From Goniomonas avonlea (lineage: Eukaryota > Cryptophyceae > Goniomonadida > Goniomonadaceae), in contig QUTJ01031414.1 in NCBI GenBank assembly GCA_003573635.1, forward strand, positions 1 through 11,583: a stretch of DNA of 11,583 nt. Direction: 5' to 3'. The stretch's first letter is position 1. Each line of letters opens with the position of its first letter. A model generated the notes under the pieces. That model saw only the letters and a program-made list of their open reading frames with translations. It was not told the DNA's origin and ran no database searches. The translations under genes were made by a program, and so were the position numbers. Shown here one piece after another: positions 1 through 8,288 of this stretch.

Positions 1-2662
1 AAATGGGACCCAGGGCCCCTGCCCGCCGCGTGGTTGCTGGGACCGGTGGCCCCTGCACCGTACAAGCCCCTCGACTGAGGACCCTGCGGCTCGCCCCTGT
101 AGGCGGCGTGAGCCTGCTGCTGCGTGGTCGTGGGTGTCTTTCCACTAGTGGTGCTGCCGCCCTGCGGTTGGAACTGGGCACTCCCGCTGAGCTGTTGCTG
201 GAACTGAGGAGGGTTGTGCTGCTGGAACTGGGCAGCGGTGTTGTTGAACTGTTGGAGGAACTGTTGGTGTGCAGTGTTGAGGCTGTGTTGGAACTGCACA
301 GTGCCGCTGTTGGGGTGCTGCGGCTTGGACGCGAAGGTGTACTGAGGGGAGGCGAGGCCGGCGGTTGGCGGAGGGGAGCTGTGCGTGAGGCCGCACGACG
401 CCGACCCGACCAGGGACGCAGAAGTTTGCACAACCCCGCGTCCCAGCTCGGCAGCAGACTGTCCGCCACCGCCGCCACGGCAGTTGTCAGTGCTAGGGTT
501 GGCAGCACGCTTCGACTTGGGTCGCACGATGACCGAGCTGAAGCTGGGCGGAACGGCAGCCAGAGTGGCCGTCTCAGAGTCATCTTCATTGCAGGTTGCA
601 GCGGGGTGTGGAGGCGGGAACGTCGCTGCGCCGTTGTCAACAGGCACTTGCGTTGGGAGTGGACTGAATCCCTTCGACATGACGTGGGGAGGCGAGGACC
701 CCTTGGACCTCGCGTTGCCACCACCACTCTTGTGGCCGCTTTCACGTCGCTTGCGCAGGACTGCGCCTTGTTTCACGTGGTGCTGCGGCCAGAGCCAAGG
801 CTGTTGAAGCTGCGCGGTCACACATGGTTGCGACGGCGCCCCAACCTCAGGCTGCGACGTGGTCGCACTTGGCCGCACGCTGCTGACTGTGCTCTTTTTG
901 CGAACAGGGCCAACGACCGAGCTTCGTGCACTGTCGCGAGTTGGGGCTTGCGGCGGCTGGTGTCTGGCGGGGGACCTGCTTGCGCGTGTGCGTTCGCTTT
1001 CGCTTTTGCTTCCGCTGGCGCTGGTGGTGCCGGCAGTGCTGGAGCGCTGCTGTGGCCGTGGCGACGGCCGTGGTGTAGGCAGCGGCGAGTGCGACCGCGG
1101 CGACATCGAAGGACCGGGCCAGCCTGCCGCGGCGGTCGACGGGGTCGCTGGGGAAACGTGCCCGTCGGCACTAAAGAGAGGAGGGACAATGGCGGGCGGT
1201 CGGACAGAGAAGTTCGGGGGGGCGCCGGGGCGGGGGGACGAAGCAGCAGACTTTGGTGAGGGGTCAGAAAAGCTCGGGGAGGTCGGCCGCGCTTGCACGG
1301 GCGGCGCTGCGTTTTTCTTAGCAGGGGGTGGTGGCGGGGAGGGCGCCTCGCGGCGGGAGGGGGAACGGTGGGCCACAGGCGCGCAGTACACGGGCATCGT
1401 TGCATAATTGGGCGCCTCTTGTGGGATGCGCGGACCAGGAGAAACCCGAGTTGGCGAGCTGAAGCTGTGGCGGCGGCGATGTGGCGTGCTTTTGGTTCCA
1501 GGACGGGGCGAGGGATAGGGTTGACGGGGAGAGGGATGGCGGGTTGTCCGCAGCGGGGAAGCGGAGTGGGTTCTTGGGGATGGCTGTGCTGTGCCATGGC
1601 GTCTTGGTGAGGAAATGCTCGACGACGAGCGGGGACTTGGATAAATTTGTCGAGGAGTCAAGAGGCTGGTGTCGACTGACTCTCGAGGAGAGGTGGTAGG
1701 AGTTGGGCGCCTGTTTGAAAGGGGTCGCGTTGGGGAGGACGAGGCGTCTCGGGATTTTGGGGCGGCTACATTGACTTGCCGAAGAGTAGACGGGCCTCGA
1801 TATGGCGAGTTTTTTCGGCCTGGCCGTTCGGTGCCACTGGGATTGCCACAACCTCTGTCCCTGTTTCCGAGTTCAGGTTCCAGATTGTGGAGTCCCGGAG
1901 TGCTCTGATTCGACAGACAGCGATCAGGCGATTCCCACTCGCTCTTTCTCCCAAATGGACTGAACGGTAGCACCCCTTGTGGCACAGCACAGCGAGGGGG
2001 TGTTCTAAAGTTTGCCCAAGGATAGGTTGTCTGTGCTTGTTGCGGGGAATGAAAGCTGCGTGGCGAGGTCCCCGGAGAAGGTGACTGCTGAGGGGAGGGG
2101 AGCCTGGGTGGAGATGTCGAGGTTCTTGGAGGGGAAGGGCCAGTTCTCGGCGGCGTACCCATGCGAGCAGGACTTGCATGAAGGAGAGAGAGTGGAATCG
2201 GAGGAACCTGAGGAACCTTAGGCTCTAAAGTCCCCACATCCTTGCCCAAAGGTGGCTTTTTAGAAGGCCAAGACAAGCTCTCGAGAGTATCGAGCCACCA
2301 TTTTTGCTCGTCTTCAGATTTTGCACAAAGCAGGAAGTCCAGGTCAGGGTAACGGCGGACTTCGACCTTGAAAATCTGAGATCCGACCTCGGAGTCATCA
2401 TCGGATGAATCCTCTGTGACCGCTTCGATCTTGCAACCACGCAAATTGATTTGGCAACGGGGTTCCACGTCCTGGCAGACGGCATCAGCAATCCGACGGA
2501 CCACCACACATAAGCAACACTCACGTGCGGACTATCGTAGCACAGGAAACATTTGGACGCGGGGTTGAATATAACGAAGAAGTGGAGCTTCTTCCAGCGC
2601 TCGTGCACTTCCCCATTCTTGGCTATCACATGTTCCTTGACCTGAAACTCGGTCTTGACCAT
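1..2662 (-). CDS. PH-domain protein with long disordered Ser/Pro/Arg- and Gln-rich tail (3' end cut by window edge)
   Basis: Exon 1 is 2662-2525, the intron is 2524-2472 (53 nt, GT-AG, phase 0) and exon 2 runs from 2471 to the left edge, open for 823 codons. The start ATG at 2662 sits in a strong context (CCACCATGG). Residues 1 to about 112 read as a pleckstrin-homology fold: basic/aromatic strands (ERWKKLHFFVIF), a CFLCYDS strand, an acidic loop at residues 66-74 (EDSSDDDSE), then IFKVEVRRYPDLDFLLCAKS and the closing helix DEQKWWLDTLESL with the conserved Trp at 104. PH domains bind phosphoinositides or proteins, usually at membranes; ligand specificity cannot be read here. Residues 113 to about 760 are low complexity with repeated SPR, PSPR and SSP motifs, plausible proline-directed kinase or SH3 targets. 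The last ~100 visible residues are Gln-rich with recurring QFQ and QQF. No other domain was recognised. The intron and frame are well supported; true length is unknown. Confidence 0.8.
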
Positions 2663-2791
2663 GGTGGCCCGCCTTTCGTGTGGCCGGTGGGTGTGCCGTG
2701 AATCTCACGAATTCTGAAAGCGCATCTATCAATCGAATCGAGACTCCCAATAGTTTCGTATCTTTTTTTATGATTTATCACTCACTTATCA

Positions 2792-2875
2792 TGTTCTGAT
2801 GTCGTGTATGAGCCTCCAAAAATTGATTAGAAATTGCTCTCAATAATCTGGAGTTTCGTAAGACCTGACGAACTC
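2792..2875. repeat. Direct repeat, copy 1 (~84 bp)
   Basis: This matches 3018-3102 at an offset of about 226 bp. I count three substitutions and one single-base indel by eye. The copy spans the stretch from TGTTCTGATGTCG to TGACGAACTC. It lies upstream of the PH gene start on the opposite strand. Confidence 0.85.
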
Positions 2876-3017
2876 ACTGTTCAACTCAGTGCAGAGACAG
2901 AGACATGAACCCACGGGGTTGGGGTGGCTTGTTTTCTCGTGTCGGTGCTTGCACCAGGCGACACTGGGTTTGGGTTTATGGACCGGTGTGCTGGTGTCGA
3001 ATAAATTTGATTTGATT

Positions 3018-3102
3018 TGTTCTGATGTCGGGTATGAGCCTCCAAAAATTGATTAGAAATTGCTCTCAATAATCTGGAGTTTCATAAGACCATGACGGAC
3101 TC
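3018..3102. repeat. Direct repeat, copy 2 (~85 bp)
   Basis: This is the second copy of the repeat at 2792-2875. The one-base difference near its right end creates the ATG at 3092 that copy 1 lacks. The two copies flank about 142 bp of unrelated sequence. Confidence 0.85.
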
Positions 3103-3205
3103 GGGTGGCGGCCTCATGGAGCTGCTTGAGTGTATTAGATTCTCTGGGAATGTTTTCACCCATCTGGCCCTGCGGACCACCAGGAAAAGAACCGCAAGAC
3201 CGAGT

Positions 3206-6200
3206 TCACCGAGCCATTCCCGGTTTTTGAATGAACATGTGAGTCTGCCGACAAGGGTCAGCTGTCCTGAACCGCAGGTTGTGTGTGCGCGTGTGTGAGT
3301 GAGATGGGGAGAAGAGAGCCAAACCTCCAGGAACCGCCGTGCCAGCCACAGATTCCAGGGCGAGAGAGGGGGGGGGGTGGCAGTATTAGCTAGTATTCAA
3401 GCACCCACCTGGGGATGGATGGCATCACCCGCGCCTTGAGCGTGGTGCTTGGCGTAGCACGGGGCGCACAGCAATGGAAGGCCGAACCTGAAACACGTTG
3501 AGCACACAAAGTGCTCCTCCGCCCGCAGGTCGATGCCTCGAATACGACAGCTGCAAAGGAAAGGTCAGAGAGAGTGAGGGAGAGAGTGGGGAATGACGGT
3601 GTGCGTGTGAGAGAGAGCCAGAGAGTTGTGTGAGTGAGCGAGAATGGGTGTGTGCGCGTGTGAGAGCATGTGTGAGTGTGAGAGAGGTCCTCCTCCGGCC
3701 TGAGGTCCAAGCCTCGACTACAGCAGCTGCAGCTGTAAGCATCATGTTGAATAGCCAACAACGAGCCAATCCGAAACAGAGAGGAGGTCGATGAATCGCT
3801 GAGGCGCCACAGTTGCCAACAGAGAGGGGGGTGTCAGTGTTCAACTTGCGATTAGAGGGTTGTCAACAAGCGCACCCCTGGCAGTTCATGACTCCTTGCG
3901 CAGGAGCAGCACGCGCGCCGTTCCACTCCTCGACAACAGCCTGCGGAGGGATGCGCATGACCACGTGGCCCTTGTGGGGGTGCTTGTCGGCCTCCTGCGC
4001 AAATACACTCAGTATCGGAGGGAGGGGCGGAGGATTGGCAGAAGACGAGACGACGAGAGGGGCGTGTGGGAGGGAGGGGGGGGGAGGGAGGGGAGGGGAG
4101 GGAGAGGGAGAGGAAGAGGGGAGAAAAGAGGATTCGAAGAGAGGGAGAAACAAAGAGAGTAGGAGGAAGCCATCCAGGGGGGACGAAAAAGGGAGGGGAT
4201 CAGGGAGAACACGAGGAGGGCGTGGGGGAGGATGGCGATACCTCGAAGCACGCCTCGCACATTGTGACCTGTGCCGCGCCACACTGCAAGCAGAAGACAC
4301 GGGCATCATCCCCAGTCAAGGCCTTGGAGCAGACATCGCAAGCCTCCTTCGGCTGTGGAGCGGGGGCTGTCGGCACCAGCATGAACTGTGCCAGAGTTCG
4401 GTCATTAAAATCGTGAGTGGATTCGGTGCCCAGCACAAACAGCAGCACAACACACCTGCTGCTGCACGGTGGGGAACGCCTTCTTGAGGTTCTCGAGCAG
4501 CTCTCCCATGGCGGGCTTGTGCTTGTCAAGCACCTGGCCCTGCACCGACATGACAGACCACGATCGGGTCGCCTCAACGCTCGTGGATGCATGCAACTCA
4601 GCGCCGAGAGCGACCACCGCCGGTCCGAGCTCTGACAGAGCTGAAAACGGGAGCGTTAAACTCTATTTCTCGCTGTGCTGTGTGTCCCTGAGACAAACAA
4701 CTCGGATCATGGTCCATGGTTTGAGCAGCCCGATTTGGCGAGACTCATGGGGGAGGCCAAACCAGTGACACTATTTGGGAGTGGAGATGACGCCCCTACC
4801 GTCTAAGTATTGAAAAGGCGACCGGGTCGGCATGCCTCCCAGTCATCTTACCTGCAGCAGCGGCAGCGGCGTCACCGGCGACGGGCGGCAGCTCCGAGTT
4901 GGGGGCTGACGGCTCCGGTGGGCTGTGCAGAGGTTAGATCAGTGAGCGGTGGTGAGGGAGTGAAAGAGTGGGAGAGAACGCCGACGGTACAAGATAGAAG
5001 AAGCCGAGCTATGGACAAAACTTGACGTCTCCAATCTAGAGCAGGATCGAACCGACACCAACTTCGAACAACCTCGCCTGTCCCATCTCGCCCCATGGCG
5101 TACAACCAAAGGGTTAATAAATGGATTGCAGGAGGCGCAGCTCGTTAGCACTGGTGGTAACGGGCAGCACCGGTGGTGACCAAGACAGACAGAACCCTCC
5201 ACGAGCGAGAATACGAGCCGGGGACCACCAGAAGCAGACTCGACCTAATCTTGACAAACTGTAAGGCTCTGGACGCGTTGCTGGCTTCGGGAGAAAGAAA
5301 CCGGTATTGGGCCCCTGACTCGGTCACGGCCACCAACCAACATCTGGAAGCGAGCGCACGATGGAGGAGGTAATGAGAAGACATCGCGAGCCACAAAGAC
5401 AGACCTGCTACTGAGACTAATTTGATATGCTGCGAACCCTACATCCCGAGTACAGAGAGCACAGTGACATGGCCTGAATTTTGAGGAGACCATCGCGAGA
5501 GGCCTGCTGCAAACCTACATCTGGAGTGAACATGTGACAGGGTCTTCCATACCTGCCAAGGCCACCCGCAGCGAGGAGTGCATCAATCTCCTTCTCCACA
5601 TCGAGCTCGAACGGTCGGCCTGGGAAACGGAAGGGCCGGTGCACCACAGTGTGCGCGGAGTTGAGCATCATGCAGAAAGGGGCCAGCGCGTGACCAGCAA
5701 GGGTCTGGCGTGTAATGTCAGAAGCTCTGTCAAGAGTCAGCTCGCACGTCGGAGAGTGCAACCATAGTGAGTGCACGACCAGGGTCAGAGATCAAGAGAC
5801 TAAATCGTTTCGCAATCGTACCTTTGCCTTGGGTGTCGAGAGGCCGCCCACGCCAGCGAAAAAACACTTGAGGTTCGGATGTTCTGCCTGGGCCTTGGAG
5901 GCAACATCCATGTCCCTGCGTGAGGAGGTCAGCACACCAGAAACGAGTTGCCCCGTGTGTCGTTGAGTGCTCCGCAAGACTCTCATCTCAACCGATTGCA
6001 TACGAGGGGTTCCATGACTGTCTGCGGGATAAAACGCACTTGTCCACGCTCAGAAACACGACCGAGGCCTTGCCTTCCCAGTCAGCCTTGCGACGCTCCA
6101 CCAGATCATTCAGGAACTTTAATGGTCCGGCGCTGTGGTGACCGTGTGAGGTCTGGATGCACAATACAGCTAATGTATGCACGATCCAGCTAATGCAAGG

Positions 6201-7593
6201 TATCTCGGTCGTCAAGAAGTGAGCTGGGCCGTGAGACGCACCCCATGACGGAATTGGTGAGTTCAAGCCAGACAACTTGTCCCTTCGCACGCTCTTGCAG
6301 TGTCGTCAAGGTGCCCTCCTGTGGCTGGTGTCAGCGCTGAGGAACCAAGCGACATCTGCTCACACCGATGGGTCAATCATCTCAATTGCAGGAGCGGGCA
6401 TGCCGGGGAACGGGGCATTGTCGATATTGAACTTGACGTCGGCAGCCTTAGACAGGAGCTCCTGTCGAAGGGCCTCCAGCTGCTCAAGTGTCAGTACCCC
6501 GACAGGCGAGTGTGCAGTGGGGCACCTCGTCGTTATGTTCGGGAAGGACGTGTCCGGCAACCTCGAGGCGCCGCACGTGCTGCTCTCCTGCACTGCCCAC
6601 AGCATCTTGCTGGATCTGGGCTGCAAGGATCTGCTTGCCACATGGGCTACCAGAACATCAGAGAGCGCCTCAAATTGCAACGAGTCTTACCAGGCAGCGA
6701 GCTTTTCCTGGAGCCAAGAGAAAACCTGGGCGTGGTCCTCGCCAGACATCGTCGCCCAGGCAGGACGGCCTGTCAACGAGTCAGCGGGAAGAGAGGGAGA
6801 AAAAAGAGAGCGCGAGCGACAGAGAAGAGGGAAAGGGGAGGGGTAGGAGGGAGACCCAAGGAGAGGCCAAAAAACAAAAAAAAAACACCTGCCAACAGCA
6901 GGTCTCGGACAGCGTCGCCAATGGCCACATTGATGGGGGTTGCACCTCGCTGATCTCAAAGAGTGAGTCGAGCACGCAATGTAGAGGGGGGGGGCCACCT
7001 CGTCGAGAGCATTCACGTCAGCACCGGCTTCAATGAGCAGTCGAGAAATCTCAACGGAATCAGCAGTCGCTGCAGCATGCAAAGCGGTTGTTCCTTGAGA
7101 AGCATTCACATTGGCCTTCTTCTCTAACAATAGCTTTACCACCTCCTCCTTGCCAGATCGGGCCGCCCACAGCAGCGGGGTAGTGTGGAGCTCGGGCTGC
7201 ACCTCGTGTGAGCCAAAAGCGTCAATTCAGGAAACCCACAATGAACATGAGATCCACTGGAGCTTCAGCATTCAGAAGCATCTCAACAATCTCAGTATGT
7301 CCCTGCTCCGCAGCAACGTGCAGAGGCGAGCAAACTTGGTCCCCCCACGGCATATGTCGGTAGAGTTTTGGGCCCACTGATTCACCTGCTTCCAGCAAGG
7401 CCTTGAGGGCCTCCGCATCACCAGATGCAGCAACACGAAGCATTGGGGCTACGACAATAGATCCGCGCCTTCCAAGTGTGGGTCGCTGTTCTTCCATTTC
7501 AAGTTTGTGGGTCGCGCTGCGAGCAAGATCTCCGGTCAAAAAAGTTCGCCCCCGAAACCGGTTTTGAGGTCTCAGACTACGATCCTCATCCAT
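3206..7593 (-). CDS. Ankyrin-repeat / cysteine-less redoxin-like / double ZZ zinc-finger protein (16-exon model)
   Basis: Exons: 7593-7240, 7196-6999, 6949-6889, 6769-6691, 6646-6526, 6479-6366, 6318-6242, 6132-6040, 5915-5822, 5704-5553, 4922-4852, 4640-4456, 4385-4242, 3994-3868, 3536-3409, 3244-3206; 678 residues, all phases consistent. Residues ~50-205 hold five ankyrin repeats (SPLHVAAEQGHTEIVEMLL, TTALHAAATADSVEISRLL), a protein-binding scaffold. Residues ~285-447 resemble an AhpC/TlpA-type redoxin (PAPAIEMIDPS, KGQVVWLEL, ASVVFLSVDKD, C-terminal helix DVEKEIDALLA), but the CxxC position reads M334-G-A-G337, so it should be redox-inactive. An Ala/Pro linker follows. ZZ-like finger 1 has C549/C552, C565/C568, C576/C579 and H586/H591. 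Finger 2 has C619/C622, C635/C638, C647/C650 and H664/H668. Uncertain points: exon 2 may start at 7202; residues 231-271 have a rival frame; the exon 10 and exon 15 acceptors are weak; and the intron 4851-4641 that fuses the halves could instead separate two genes (TAG at 4798-4796; new ATG at 4551). Confidence 0.68.
3508..3554 (-). repeat. Exon-boundary duplication, copy B (in-gene copy)
   Basis: This 47-nt stretch covers the pyrimidine-tract end, the splice region and the start of the exon for ZZ finger 2. It encodes CRIRGIDLRAEEH. A second copy, identical at 36 of 47 positions by eye, lies 176 nt upstream in the gene at 3684-3730. Confidence 0.75.
3555..3683. repeat. CT/CA (plus strand GA/GT) simple-sequence tract within intron
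   Basis: On the minus strand this is a run of CTCTCACAC-type dinucleotides ending in a pyrimidine-rich tract and TTTGCAG. It separates the two copies of the duplicated exon start and probably arose by slippage. Confidence 0.8.
3684..3730 (-). repeat. Exon-boundary duplication, copy A (truncated, inside intron)
   Basis: This is a diverged copy of 3508-3554, lying inside the preceding intron (3867-3537). It reads CCSRGLDLRPEED in the corresponding frame and then breaks into CT/CA simple sequence, so the zinc ligands that should follow are absent. It is probably a relic of a partial exon duplication; use as an alternative exon cannot be excluded. Confidence 0.7.
4060..4160 (+). repeat. G-rich purine tract within intron (possible G-quadruplex)
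   Basis: The plus strand carries dense GGGAGGG and GGGGAGGG runs around 4069-4133 with almost no pyrimidines. On the sense (minus) strand of the gene this is the C-rich polypyrimidine part of intron 4241-3995, ahead of the acceptor TTGCGCAG. Quadruplex formation is an inference from the run pattern. Confidence 0.6.
4923..5552 (-). other. Long intron (630 nt) inside the ANK-redoxin-ZZ gene
   Basis: The donor is GGCAG|GTATGG and the acceptor is CTCTGCACAG, with phase 2 on both sides. At 630 nt it is far longer than most introns in the window (about 41-170 nt). It may contain an exon I failed to see. On the opposite strand a 66-codon frame (5173-5373, GTG start) contains TTRSRLDLILTN, which faintly resembles an endonuclease motif of non-LTR retroelements. 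Confidence 0.5.
6156..6195. repeat. Two tandem 20-nt units within an intron
   Basis: Units 6156-6175 and 6176-6195 share ATGCAC-ATNCAGCTAATG and differ at three positions. They lie in intron 6241-6133 of the ANK-redoxin-ZZ gene. They are probably a local slippage duplication. Confidence 0.75.
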
Positions 7594-7650
7594 GTATGTT
7601 ATCGATCTCTGTAGCCTAACGTGAGCTGACCGTATGTTCTGATGACCAGG

Positions 7651-7920
7651 TCACCAGGCTGGTACCGGTAAGTTTTCACCAGAGCGGCTGGTAAATCGGC
7701 TAGGTACTTACATGTTTCAATACAAAAAGTTGTACAGTTTGACGTGGACACTTACCAGACAAATTTACCAGCCGGCTGGTAATTTGACCAGCTGTATGAA
7801 GTAGGCACTAGTAGTGGATCGCGAGCGATCAGTTCCCAGCGCCAAGGCCCAAGGCCAAGTGCCCCTCGCTCGTATGTCTGATTACCGGGCTGGAAAATAT
7901 TTTACCAGGCGGCTGGTAAA
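7651..7920. promoter_or_regulatory. Cluster of ACCAG/CTGGT inverted repeats (candidate regulatory sites or mobile-element relic)
   Basis: Four short inverted repeats share one design. 7651-7666: TCACCAG, 1 nt, CTGGTACC. 7675-7695: TTCACCAG, 5 nt, CTGGTAAA. 7764-7783: TTTACCAG, CCGG, CTGGTAAT; its core 7765-7782 is a perfect 18-bp palindrome. 7901-7920: TTTACCAG, GCGG, CTGGTAAA with perfect 8-bp arms. Half-sites also occur near 7752-7758 and 7881-7893. The pattern fits binding by a dimeric DNA-binding protein, or repeats of a small non-autonomous element. No protein is known to me for this site. Confidence 0.55.
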
Positions 7921-8100
7921 TCGAGCGAGCATGCATCAGCTGGTTTTACTTTCAATCCCATTGTTTTGAGTCCCCAAATAGAATCTGATACCAACGGGAC
8001 CCGCCGACCGTTCACAGTGATTTTCAAGAAGTCTTCTCAGCATCCCGTCTCGTCTGCAAAAGCTATAAACACACCCTGAACCCCCCCCCGTTCCCCCCTC

Positions 8101-8115
8101 CTCTCTCTCTCTCTC
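8101..8115. repeat. CT microsatellite
   Basis: A pure run of CT dinucleotides, preceded by two C-runs at 8081-8089 and 8093-8098. It is non-coding, downstream of the PP2C stop codon on the opposite strand. Confidence 0.9.
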
Positions 8116-8288
8116 GATGTGTATCCTGAACCGCTCACCAGTTTCCAGGCTTGCCTCCCTCACTCGGAGTGCAGGCCTGTGGTGGCGCCCAATCCCTCGA
8201 TATTAAGACACCGGCCGGCTGGAAACCTCGAGTGGCCAATGGCCTTCAATCGAATAACTCTTCTCTCGGCAGCTGACTTATGGGGGTC

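Larger units (their letters stand above)
2663..3205. other. Intergenic region between two tandem minus-strand genes
   Basis: This stretch separates the stop codon of the ANK-redoxin-ZZ gene (3206) from the start of the PH gene (2662), so it should hold the 3' flank of the first and the promoter of the second. It is AT-richer than its surroundings and contains two copies of an ~85-bp direct repeat. The plus-strand frame opening at the ATG at 3092 (MTDSGGG...) is 68 codons long and matches no family I know. No RNA gene was seen. Confidence 0.6.
3206..4551 (-). other. ZZ-finger module; alternative separate gene model of 177 residues
   Basis: If the fusing intron 4851-4641 is not used, the ATG at 4551 would open a stand-alone five-exon gene (4551-4456, 4385-4242, 3994-3868, 3536-3409, 3244-3206). 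It would begin MSVQGQVLDKHKPAMGELL and carry both zinc fingers. Both fingers share the layout C-x2-C-x12-C-x2-C-x7/8-C-x2-C followed by a His pair, close to the ZZ type (compare p62 and dystrophin). The frame stays open upstream of 4551 to a good acceptor (TTTTCAG at 4641), which is why I prefer the fused model. ZZ fingers usually mediate protein contacts, including N-degron and histone-tail binding in some families. Confidence 0.5.
7594..8288. other. Intergenic region: promoter side of the ANK gene and 3' flank of the PP2C gene
   Basis: No convincing coding frame, tRNA or other RNA gene was found here. It holds a cluster of inverted repeats (7651-7920), an inverted GATCGC/GCGATC pair near 7818-7831, a nine-C run at 8081-8089 and a CT microsatellite at 8101-8115. 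The inverted-repeat cluster lies 58-327 bp upstream of the ANK gene start codon, where promoter elements are expected. Confidence 0.6.

Noticed and set aside
3-1259. 418-codon plus-strand open frame
   Set aside because: It is antisense to the PH gene's continuous low-complexity frame, has Arg/Leu/Gly-biased composition typical of a reversed Gln/Ser/Pro-rich sequence, and shows no domain.
3092-3298. Plus-strand frame MTDSGGGLMELLEC..., starting inside the repeat
   Set aside because: It is short, without a recognisable family. Its 3' part is antisense to the last coding exon of the ANK-redoxin-ZZ gene.
3598-3712. Copy A used as a real exon joined to 3550 by a 47-nt intron
   Set aside because: The phases do fit, but most of the exon would encode simple CT/CA repeats (SHTHTCSHTRTH), which would split zinc finger 2. 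A relic is more likely, though transcripts could overturn this.
5030-5130. tRNA-like GGTTCGATCC on the minus strand
   Set aside because: The flanking bases do not form a T-arm stem, and no matching D-arm, anticodon arm or acceptor stem was found.
6277-7036. Plus-strand frames of 182-217 codons over the ANK/redoxin exons
   Set aside because: They are antisense shadows; the minus-strand frames carry the ankyrin and redoxin motifs.
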